Shown here piece by piece: positions 1 to 5,716 of a DNA stretch of 6,458 bases. The stretch comes from Deltaproteobacteria bacterium (GTDB lineage: Bacteria; Desulfobacterota; Dissulfuribacteria; Dissulfuribacterales; QOAL01): the NCBI GenBank assembly GCA_026996955.1, contig JALWJV010000088.1, positions 1-6,458 of the forward strand. Direction: 5' to 3'. Each line of letters opens with the position of its first letter. The first letter of the stretch is position 1. The notes under the pieces are model-generated. The model was not told the origin of the DNA, ran no database searches, and was given only the letters and a program-made list of their open reading frames with translations. A program made the translations under genes and the position numbers.

Positions 1-113
1 AACATAGGCAGGCGGATTTTTGTGAGACTTGGTCAGGAAAGACCTAATGTAGAAAAACAGGAGCAGTTGTAGATTAATTGCAACTGTTCAGTGTATTGAT
101 GTTATGTTAAGAA
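1..113. other. Non-coding left edge of the window
   Basis: This stretch lies downstream of the EboD-like gene. I see no reading frame with a plausible ribosome binding site on either strand. It contains the terminator-like hairpin listed separately and a small GGTC/GACC stem at 31-44. An ATG on the minus strand at 3-5 has no ribosome binding site in front of it and cannot be judged because the window ends there. Confidence 0.6.
52..86 (-). terminator. Weak terminator-like hairpin after the EboD-like gene
   Basis: On the minus strand CAGTTG (86-81) pairs with CAACTG (69-64), extended by one G-U and one A-U pair around an AT-rich loop. A run of five T follows about seven bases later (56-52). 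It lies 28 bases beyond the stop codon of the cyclase gene, where an intrinsic terminator would be expected. The stem is short and not GC-rich, so it could be inefficient or fortuitous. Confidence 0.35.
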
Positions 114-1307
114 CTACTTTTTGTTTGCGTCCAAACCCTTCAAAAAAACAATAGCATTTTCCACTAAACTATGACGCAACTCGTGTATTTCTATTCGGTC
201 TCCGATCCCTTTGGGCAGTGTAATGCAAAGTGAACCACCAAGATGTTCCCTGAACTCCTCAATCCCCTGCAATACCCCCAGTGAACCGTTAACATCTCTC
301 TTTTCCAGCATTGAAGTGAAGATCGGGAGCCCTGCCGCACTCAGCGCCGAAATGATCCTGTCCCTTTCCGTAGCTGTTATATAACCCAGCATACAGGCTA
401 TGACGGAATCCAGCGCTATTCCCACAGCCACACCACTCCCATGACTGATCTCGTAGCCGGACATGGCCTCAAGCTTATGGGCAGACCAGTGACCGAAATC
501 AAGTGGACGCGCCTCCCCCCTTTCCATTGGATCTCCTCCCTTGCCTATATGATCCAGGTGCAGGATGGCGGCCCTCTTGACCACCCTTTCAATCACGGGC
601 CAGGTACACTCTTTTATTTCCTTGGCATGTGCCTCAAGATAGCTAAAGAATTCCAAATCCTTAATAATGGCTACCTTGAATGCCTCAGCGACTCCATCTC
701 CTATAAACCTGGCATCCAAGGTCCTTAAAAAATCAAAATCATTGATGACTGCATAGGGTGCTGCAAATGCACCAATAATATTTTTAACACCATTATAGTT
801 GATGCCGTTTTTGACTCCCACCCCTGAGTCATCCTGGGAAAGCGCCGTTGTAGGCATGCGTATCAAGCGGATTCCACGATGCACCATGGAGGCAGCAAAA
901 CCCGCGGCATCAAGCAAGGCCCCGCCGCCTACTGCTATACAGAAGCTGTGCCTGCACAGGTGGGCCTCAAGCAGACGATCCATCATGTCCCTTACATAAT
1001 TCCATCCGTCCTTTACAGTTTCCCCTCCTGGATATACCAGTGGGGCTAAAGGGCATTGAAATCCATGATAATGAAGGTATGTGGAAATTTTATGAATGAT
1101 ATGCGGAAATGCCTTTGCAACGCCGCTGTCGATAAACACCATTACCTTGTTGCTGGCGCTGCCCTTTAACACGGAAAATAGGACAGGATTTTCAACATTA
1201 AGACTGTCCCTTGTGAAAATGAGATCAAAATTTATGTCTGTATTTATTCTCTGGTGAAATGTCTCTGGTGTCTCAATAGAAGAATACAATTTCTTTTTAC
1301 CAATCAA
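114..1307 (-). CDS. eboD: EboD-like sugar-phosphate cyclase (3-dehydroquinate synthase superfamily)
   Basis: A 397-residue cytosolic protein of the NAD- and metal-dependent 3-dehydroquinate-synthase fold. Visible motifs are GGE (94-96), the glycine-rich nucleotide loop GGGALLDAAG (127-136), PTTALSQDDSGVGVKNGIN (152-170), KNIIGAF (175-181), and probable metal ligands E208 (GVAEAFK), H273 (DFGHWSAHKLE) and H289 (SHGSGVAVG). True AroB enzymes carry LGHTFGHA at the H273 site. The FGHWSAHKLE form, the preceding GEARPLD and an N-terminal FHQRI...FTRD segment (17-34) match the EboD family of ebo clusters as I remember it. The EboD substrate is not established; in cyanobacteria the ebo cluster is linked to moving a scytonemin precursor to the periplasm. 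Alternatives are a divergent AroB or a valiolone-synthase-type cyclase. The start is unsure: the frame is open only from a TGA at 1329-1331, offers TTG at 1307 or 1289, and has no clear ribosome binding site. The stop is TAG. Confidence 0.75.
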   Translation of the reverse strand: MIGKKKLYSSIETPETFHQRINTDINFDLIFTRDSLNVENPVLFSVLKGSASNKVMVFIDSGVAKAFPHIIHKISTYLHYHGFQCPLAPLVYPGGETVKDGWNYVRDMMDRLLEAHLCRHSFCIAVGGGALLDAAGFAASMVHRGIRLIRMPTTALSQDDSGVGVKNGINYNGVKNIIGAFAAPYAVINDFDFLRTLDARFIGDGVAEAFKVAIIKDLEFFSYLEAHAKEIKECTWPVIERVVKRAAILHLDHIGKGGDPMERGEARPLDFGHWSAHKLEAMSGYEISHGSGVAVGIALDSVIACMLGYITATERDRIISALSAAGLPIFTSMLEKRDVNGSLGVLQGIEEFREHLGGSLCITLPKGIGDRIEIHELRHSLVENAIVFLKGLDANKK

Positions 1308-1410
1308 GGTATTAACGGTAAGAATGGTTCATCAATGGTCTTGTTTTTCCGTTCCGATGAATAGACACAAAAACACATAAATAATACGGCATCGAATGTG
1401 TCTTAATGCC
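1308..1410. other. Intergenic gap between receptor and EboD-like gene
   Basis: The gap of 103 bases is AT-rich. It contains the hairpin listed separately and a TATTAT element on the minus strand (1386-1381) that resembles a -10 box but has no matching -35 upstream. I find no convincing promoter or ribosome binding site for the cyclase gene, so it is open whether that gene is transcribed from the upstream operon or by itself. Confidence 0.5.
1363..1403 (-). terminator. Weak hairpin after the receptor gene, possible terminator
   Basis: Seven-base inverted repeat AGACACA (1363-1369) and TGTGTCT (1397-1403), beginning eight bases beyond the receptor stop codon. A competing six-pair stem (ACACAT 1373-1378 with ATGTGT 1396-1401) is followed on the minus strand by five T (1373-1369). 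That alternative gives a terminator-like layout for the receptor operon, but the stem is AT-rich and the loop long, so read-through into the EboD-like gene is plausible. Confidence 0.3.
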
Positions 1411-3552
1411 TCAAAACTTCAAATCAAGAGCGGAGACAAAATTTATGCCGGGTTCGTTTACGCCTGAACCATGAATGCGATAATCAACATCAGCCATGTT
1501 CTCCAGGGCGCATGAAAGGGCGATATGCGGGGTAATATTCCAGCATCCTCTCAGCGTCAGAACAGTGTAGGAAGGGGTCCCGCCAGGGGGAATGCGATCT
1601 GTATCACTTTTATCCCTGGTGGAGAGCTCATCCTGCCGGTTTACATGAATAACAAGCCCCTCTATCCAGCAGGATGCAGAAGGCTGCCATTTTATCCCGC
1701 CCTGATACGTAATGGGCATGAGTCTTGAGATGGGTTCGCGCTCCTTATCTGAAGAAGAAGTAGGATAGGTGTCAACTTCTCCGTACATCCATGAAAAAGA
1801 GGCATGGGCCAGGAAACCTGGATAAAATTCCCACGCCGCGCTCAACTCAACACCATTTATATAACCGTCACCGGCATTCTTCTTTGTAACCTCGTAATCT
1901 CCATCAACTACTCTGCCAGTTGGAGTGCGAATTATCATGTCATTGATATCAGTATAAAAATAGGCCACCTGAGATGAAAACGTCTTGAAGCTGGTCTTGA
2001 ACCCTACTTCATAGGAGACATACTGCTCAGGATCCAGGTCCGTGGCCGGAACCTCAAACTCATTTGTACGTGCTGAATCAAACCTGGTAAGGTCAGACAG
2101 ATTTGGAGCCCTGAAAGCCTGGGATATCCCGGCATAAATTGAGCAGTGTCCTCCCTGGTCCATGAAATACACGCCGCGCAAGCTGCCTGTTACAGCATTC
2201 CACTTATCGTTCATGGATGTCCTGGCACCTGTTACGGGGTCAATCACCTTGTCAGAATCGGCATGGGCGTATGTAAAACGCCCTCCGGCTATGAGCTGGA
2301 AGCTGTCGCCCCAAAAAATATCATCCTGCAGGAAAACCCCAAGCAGGTCATAGGTGGCGTCATCGGCAACAGGGCCCTGGATTGAACGTGATGACAACGT
2401 GCCGTCAGCGCCATATTTCCTCTTCCAGGAGTTCACGCTGTCACGGTAGTAGTCCACGCCGTATGTAAAGGTGCCAGCCCCAGTATCGGAACTTGCCTGT
2501 ACCCATACTCCAAGGGTGCCCACATCCACACCCTGCTTATCAGACTTATAGCTGCTTTTTACCCTGTGCCTCTGCTCCCTCTGCTGTTGGAAAGAAAGGC
2601 TGAAGACCAGGTCCTTGGCAAAAGTGGAGAGGCTGTCCTGATAGTATTGGATACAGGTAAGATTACGATCCTGATCCAGTATGCGCTCCCTCTCACTACC
2701 ATGAGTTGTGCCCTTCCAGTTAATACCGTAAATGGTTTTATGTGTACGCCAGGCGTCATCCAAATCAACACGCTGATGGGCCAGAACAAGTTTACTGCCA
2801 TTTCCTGGCCTGTAAATCATCTTTATATCCCCGTCCCACTCCCTGTAACCGGTCCTGGGCTGGGTCCCAACTTCATGGCCACCGATGACATCCCCGAAAT
2901 CCTTATAAGTATAGCCTATAAGCCACCCTGCTGTTTCATTATAACTACCGCCTATTTCCCCCCTTCCGATCCACGAATCCTCGCCACTTGAATACCTGCC
3001 GCGAACCCTGCCCCGGGTTTCATAACCTCTGGCATCAAGACCGGGAGAGATGGTACTGACATTAACTGTGCCACCCACTGCATCGCTTCCATAAAGCACA
3101 GAACCGGGGCCTTTAACCACTTCCATCTTTGCAATGGAATAGATATCCACGGTGTTCCAGTACTGGTTTGGACCATCTCTGAACGTAGAGTTATTCAGTC
3201 GGATTCCATCTATGAGAAATAATGTCCGGTAGCCGGTAAACCCACGAATATAGGGAGATCCCTGTCCCTGAGCGGTCTTCTGAACCATTATCCCAGGCAC
3301 CTCCTCAAGGGCCTCGGGTACGGTGCGGACCATCCTCTCCTTAAGTAGGACTGAATTAGTAAGCTTGTAAACCTGATTGAGGATAAAAATAGGCTCCTTC
3401 TCTGTACGGGAGGCAGTAACATAGGTATCAGGAATCTCTCTTGATCCCTGCTCCCCCATAACGATTCGGGTAGGTAAACATGCCCATACTAACAACACGA
3501 GACAAAAAAAAGACCTGTAAACAACAAACATTGGTGTGATCTTTCCGGCCAC
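1411..3552 (-). CDS. TonB-dependent outer-membrane receptor
   Basis: A 713-residue outer-membrane beta-barrel receptor that would import a scarce ligand using TonB/ExbB/ExbD energy. Residues 1-33 are a signal peptide with a hydrophobic core (FFCLVLLVWACL). A TonB-box-like segment DTYVTASR lies at 42-49. The plug spans about 52-166, with SPYIRGFTGYRTLFLIDGIRLN (split at 99-120), MEVVKGPGSVLYGSDAVGG (143-161) and TVNV. The remainder is the barrel, ending ENMADVDYR...LDLKF with the terminal Phe typical of outer-membrane proteins. Length is normal for the family. The start is GTG at 3552, chosen because AGGAG lies six bases upstream; ATG at codon 8 lacks a ribosome binding site. The ligand cannot be read from sequence: plug wording recalls siderophore, haem and cobalamin receptors alike. 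It sits 62 bases after the secreted toroid gene, probably in one operon. The stop is TGA. Confidence 0.95.
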   Translation of the reverse strand: MAGKITPMFVVYRSFFCLVLLVWACLPTRIVMGEQGSREIPDTYVTASRTEKEPIFILNQVYKLTNSVLLKERMVRTVPEALEEVPGIMVQKTAQGQGSPYIRGFTGYRTLFLIDGIRLNNSTFRDGPNQYWNTVDIYSIAKMEVVKGPGSVLYGSDAVGGTVNVSTISPGLDARGYETRGRVRGRYSSGEDSWIGRGEIGGSYNETAGWLIGYTYKDFGDVIGGHEVGTQPRTGYREWDGDIKMIYRPGNGSKLVLAHQRVDLDDAWRTHKTIYGINWKGTTHGSERERILDQDRNLTCIQYYQDSLSTFAKDLVFSLSFQQQREQRHRVKSSYKSDKQGVDVGTLGVWVQASSDTGAGTFTYGVDYYRDSVNSWKRKYGADGTLSSRSIQGPVADDATYDLLGVFLQDDIFWGDSFQLIAGGRFTYAHADSDKVIDPVTGARTSMNDKWNAVTGSLRGVYFMDQGGHCSIYAGISQAFRAPNLSDLTRFDSARTNEFEVPATDLDPEQYVSYEVGFKTSFKTFSSQVAYFYTDINDMIIRTPTGRVVDGDYEVTKKNAGDGYINGVELSAAWEFYPGFLAHASFSWMYGEVDTYPTSSSDKEREPISRLMPITYQGGIKWQPSASCWIEGLVIHVNRQDELSTRDKSDTDRIPPGGTPSYTVLTLRGCWNITPHIALSCALENMADVDYRIHGSGVNEPGINFVSALDLKF

Positions 3553-3558
3553 CGAACT

Positions 3559-3563
3559 CTCCT
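3559..3563 (-). promoter_or_regulatory. Ribosome binding site deciding the GTG start of the receptor
   Basis: AGGAG on the minus strand, within AAGAGGAGAG, six bases before GTG at 3552. This selects the GTG over the downstream ATG at codon 8. A second, perfect AGGAGG lies further upstream at 3584-3579 without a start codon at the right distance. Confidence 0.8.
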
Positions 3564-3614
3564 CTTGATAATACTCTGCCTCCTACTTTCTCTTTACCCC
3601 CCATAACACGGAGA

Positions 3615-4829
3615 TCATAACCCCCTCCACATAATCTCCAGGGCCAACAAAGAATAGGATGTTACCAATACAGGGTCCTTTTCCCACCACCTTCCATTTT
3701 CGTTAACCCATGAACCATCAGGACGCTGCAGATCAAGCAATTTACCAACCAGTTGGTCACGCCAGTTAACGGTTTTACCATCTTTGAGTTTCAATTCATC
3801 AATCCTTGCGGCAGATAAGGCCTTGGCCATGGTATGGTAATAATAGTACAGTCCCTGTTTCCCCATTCCGGGGTTTTCATCAAGAGAAAAATTTTCACTG
3901 AGCCACTGGACAGCGGCCTTTACCCGCGGGTCATTGGTATCAAGTTCCGCGTAGATGTAGCTCAAGAGCCCCGCATAACTCATGCTGCCATAAGAGCGAA
4001 GCGCGATTTTTCCATTAGCAAGCTTCATCTCGCCAGCCTTGCTGTTACCGGGGAAATATACAAAGCCTCCACGATTTGCCGGGTCATCGCTTGCCCAGGG
4101 CTGATCATTGTACCCTGGAAGATTCTGGCATCGCTGGACAAACTTCAGTGCTGCCTTCCAATCCAAATCACTCTTTTTTGCCTGCTCACTAGATAGCGGA
4201 GTCATACGGTTACTGTAATAAACAGCTTCAAGGGCCATCATGGTATTGGAAAGATCGGAATGGGTGTATCTTCCACCGTATCCAATACCTCCGTAATACG
4301 GATTATCACCGCTTATATTTTTATTCCTCTCAGTATCCTGTTCACTGATTATAAATTCTCTGGCCTTCTCTATGACATTTTTATAGGCCGGGTTCCTGGC
4401 CACAAGTAACGCCATTAGTGATACAGAGGTGTTATAATTTGCAAGACCTGCAACGTATATTCCGCCATCAGGCTTTTGACACTGAATAAGATAATTGTAC
4501 CCCTTGACAATATTATCACGCGCAACATCCCTATAATAGCCAGAGGGATCACCGGCAAAGGCAGTAAGCACAAGGCCCGTCAGGGCAGGGTATTCTGCCT
4601 GGGACCACCACCCCCCGGCCTGTTGCTGCTTCAACAGATATGTCAGACCCTTTCCTATAGCGTGCTGAACCTCATGTTTTAGGGATACGTCCCCCGTTAC
4701 CGGTTTTTTAACTGTTCTGGCATCAACACCCTTATCAGCAAAGGAAGCGCTTACCACCAAAAGGCAAAAGGAGATCACCATTAAGCCCAGCACAACTGGT
4801 TGAATATCAGGAAACATCTTGTTTTTCAT
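3615..4829 (-). CDS. Secreted squalene/prenyltransferase-repeat (alpha/alpha-toroid) protein
   Basis: About 404 residues; numbering here counts from an upstream TTG at 4832 that immediately precedes the preferred ATG. Residues 1-32 form a signal peptide (VVLGLMVISFCLLVVSASFA, cleavage likely before DKG). The rest consists of helical-hairpin repeats of the terpenoid-cyclase/protein-prenyltransferase toroid. QxxxGxW-type motifs are seen at 70-76 (QQAGGWW) and 369-375 (QRPDGSW), and a variant at 119-125 (QKPDGGI). Other family-like segments are HSDLSNTMMALEAV (191-204), YGSMSYAGLLSYIYA (281-295), NPGMGKQGLYYYYHTMAKAL (320-339) and VTSYSLLALEI (390-400). No DXDD motif of class II cyclases is present, and a periplasmic location is odd for a terpene cyclase, so a binding or scaffold role is more likely than hopanoid synthesis; this is inference. 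An AAGGG motif overlapping the upstream stop codon supports translational coupling with the YdjY-type gene. The stop is TGA. Confidence 0.88.
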   Translation of the reverse strand: MKNKMFPDIQPVVLGLMVISFCLLVVSASFADKGVDARTVKKPVTGDVSLKHEVQHAIGKGLTYLLKQQQAGGWWSQAEYPALTGLVLTAFAGDPSGYYRDVARDNIVKGYNYLIQCQKPDGGIYVAGLANYNTSVSLMALLVARNPAYKNVIEKAREFIISEQDTERNKNISGDNPYYGGIGYGGRYTHSDLSNTMMALEAVYYSNRMTPLSSEQAKKSDLDWKAALKFVQRCQNLPGYNDQPWASDDPANRGGFVYFPGNSKAGEMKLANGKIALRSYGSMSYAGLLSYIYAELDTNDPRVKAAVQWLSENFSLDENPGMGKQGLYYYYHTMAKALSAARIDELKLKDGKTVNWRDQLVGKLLDLQRPDGSWVNENGRWWEKDPVLVTSYSLLALEIMWRGL

Positions 4830-4837
4830 CAATTACA

Positions 4838-4842
4838 CCCTT
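4838..4842 (-). promoter_or_regulatory. Ribosome binding site of the toroid gene, overlapping the upstream stop codon
   Basis: AAGGG on the minus strand uses the last two bases of the TAA stop (4843-4841) of the preceding gene and lies eight bases before ATG at 4829. An in-frame TTG at 4832-4830 sits directly before this ATG; ATG is preferred by strength and spacing. The overlap suggests that ribosomes finishing the YdjY-type gene re-initiate here. Confidence 0.6.
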
Positions 4843-5575
4843 ATCTTTCAGCAGAAGATATCTTTATAATAATGTCCGTACCAGCCGGGGGAACGGTCTT
4901 CTCATTTACATACCATATCTCGTCATTGTCTCCATCAGGGTCAGTGTTATCCATAAGGGCTGCTGGATCATGGTAGAGTGCCACCAAACTTCCCGATGTC
5001 TGTGCAAGGAACTTGCCCTGCATAACCATGGAACCGGTATAGACCCACTCCAGCCGGGGCGATGTATCCTCACCCCGGCTCCCTTTCTTCACTATCCATT
5101 GGTCAGGGACTACGGAGACCGTCTTTCCCTCTTTTTTTACTAGCAGTACGACCTTTACAGGTGCGCCTTGAGGTCTTTCGGCGGCGCCCTGTTCAGCAAT
5201 TGGCCTGTCGGAAGGCTCGAATCCAAGAAGGAGAAACGCTATATTTAAATAGTAGGGCTCAACGCTTGTCCTCAAAAGGCTTTCATGGATTTTACCTGTT
5301 GATTTTACCAACACATACTCGAGAAGCCCCTTGTCCATATTTACTTTGGCCGGAAATAAAATAGTCCTGGTATTCCTGTTGATCTGGATCTCTCCAAGCC
5401 GGTACAATCCATTTCCCTTCTTCTGAATTGGCAAAAAGATGGCATTGCCTTCCAGCTCCGAATGCATGGAAACAGGACCTGACGGCTGCTGGCCAAAAAC
5501 AGCAGAGTCAAGTGCAGCACCATGTAATAGCACTATGGTGATCCAGATAACACACCTACCAAAAAAAATTTTCAC
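4841..5575 (-). CDS. Secreted YdjY-domain protein
   Basis: A 244-residue exported protein of unknown biochemical function. Residues 1-28 are a signal peptide (hydrophobic core VIWITIVLLHGAAL, cleavage likely after AVFG); there is no lipobox. The domain resembles the YdjY family: LGEIQINRNTRTILFPAKVN (60-79), GLLEYVLVKSTGKIHESLL (83-101) and LNIAFLLLGFEP (110-121), then a basic beta-rich middle with KVVLLVKKEGK (141-151) and LEWVYTGSMV (175-184). It ends with the acidic segment DPDGDNDEIWYVN (212-224) and VPPAGTDI. YdjY is a named domain without a proven role. The start is GTG at 5575, supported by AAGGAG six bases upstream; the protein would otherwise lose its signal peptide. It is the first gene of the presumed operon with the toroid protein and the TonB receptor, which suggests a shared envelope task. 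The stop is TAA. The call rests on remembered family pattern, not a search. Confidence 0.85.
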   Translation of the reverse strand: MKIFFGRCVIWITIVLLHGAALDSAVFGQQPSGPVSMHSELEGNAIFLPIQKKGNGLYRLGEIQINRNTRTILFPAKVNMDKGLLEYVLVKSTGKIHESLLRTSVEPYYLNIAFLLLGFEPSDRPIAEQGAAERPQGAPVKVVLLVKKEGKTVSVVPDQWIVKKGSRGEDTSPRLEWVYTGSMVMQGKFLAQTSGSLVALYHDPAALMDNTDPDGDNDEIWYVNEKTVPPAGTDIIIKISSAER

Positions 5576-5581
5576 AACTAT

Positions 5582-5587
5582 CTCCTT
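5582..5587 (-). promoter_or_regulatory. Ribosome binding site deciding the GTG start of the YdjY-type gene
   Basis: AAGGAG on the minus strand, with six bases between AGGAG and GTG at 5575. It is the strongest ribosome binding site in the window and supports a non-ATG start. The GAGAT overlapping it could pair with ATCTC at 5609-5605, a five-base pairing too short to be called a control element. Confidence 0.8.
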
Positions 5588-5611
5588 CCAAAAAGCAAAA
5601 CGTGAGATCAG

Positions 5612-5659
5612 AAAAAACCTCGTCTGGCCATTGTGGATTTCAAGTACATACCCACCAGA
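5612..5659 (-). terminator. Leader hairpin with U-tract: terminator or attenuator candidate
   Basis: On the minus strand TCTGG (5659-5655) can pair with CCAGA (5627-5623), and GTGGGT (5655-5650) with ATCCAC (5638-5633, one G-U pair), forming an imperfect hairpin of 37 bases. Five bases later comes a run of six T (5617-5612). It may end transcripts of the upstream membrane-protein gene. Since the promoter candidate lies upstream of it, it might also act as an attenuator for the YdjY/toroid/receptor operon. The stems share a base and are interrupted, so the structure is uncertain. Confidence 0.35.
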
Positions 5660-5689
5660 AAGCCCTATTTAGATACGATTAACTTAAAG

Positions 5690-5716
5690 ATTATATTCAA
5701 AATAAGGTAGTGTCAA
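5690..5716 (-). promoter_or_regulatory. Sigma-70-type promoter candidate for the YdjY/toroid/receptor operon
   Basis: On the minus strand a perfect TTGACA (5716-5711) is followed after 15 bases by a perfect TATAAT (5695-5690). The -35 overlaps the TGA stop codon (5715-5713) of the upstream membrane-protein gene. Both hexamers match consensus exactly, but a 15-base spacer is shorter than the preferred 16-18, so activity may be weak or need an activator. Transcription would begin near 5683, giving a leader of about 108 bases before GTG at 5575. Confidence 0.45.

Noticed and set aside
441..728. Open frame of 95 codons on the plus strand
   Set aside because: It overlaps the metal-ligand region of the EboD-like cyclase on the other strand and shows no motif of its own.
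1312..1332. Six-codon mini-ORF (MNHSYR) on the minus strand ending four bases before the TTG start of the cyclase
   Set aside because: The layout would suit a coupling leader peptide, but there is no ribosome binding site at a usable distance and the length is within chance.
2566..2991. Open frame of 141 codons on the plus strand
   Set aside because: It lies antisense within the receptor gene, has no ribosome binding site, and its protein shows no recognisable motif. The minus-strand frame has clear plug and barrel motifs.
3834..4196. Open frame of 120 codons on the plus strand
   Set aside because: It is antisense to the toroid gene, whose repeats and family motifs run without break through this stretch. 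No initiation signal is visible.
3615..4829. Squalene-hopene cyclase making hopanoids
   Set aside because: The protein is much shorter than that enzyme (usually over 600 residues), has a signal peptide and lacks DXDD.
5576..5683. Known riboswitch in the operon leader
   Set aside because: Cobalamin riboswitches are common before TonB receptors, but the leader is too short and I do not see their conserved boxes; the c-di-GMP class I consensus is also absent.
5677..5693. Repeated GATTA in AT-rich DNA next to the promoter, considered as a Fur-type operator
   Set aside because: Iron control would be expected for many TonB receptors, but the match to the Fur box consensus is poor and no clear inverted repeat is present.
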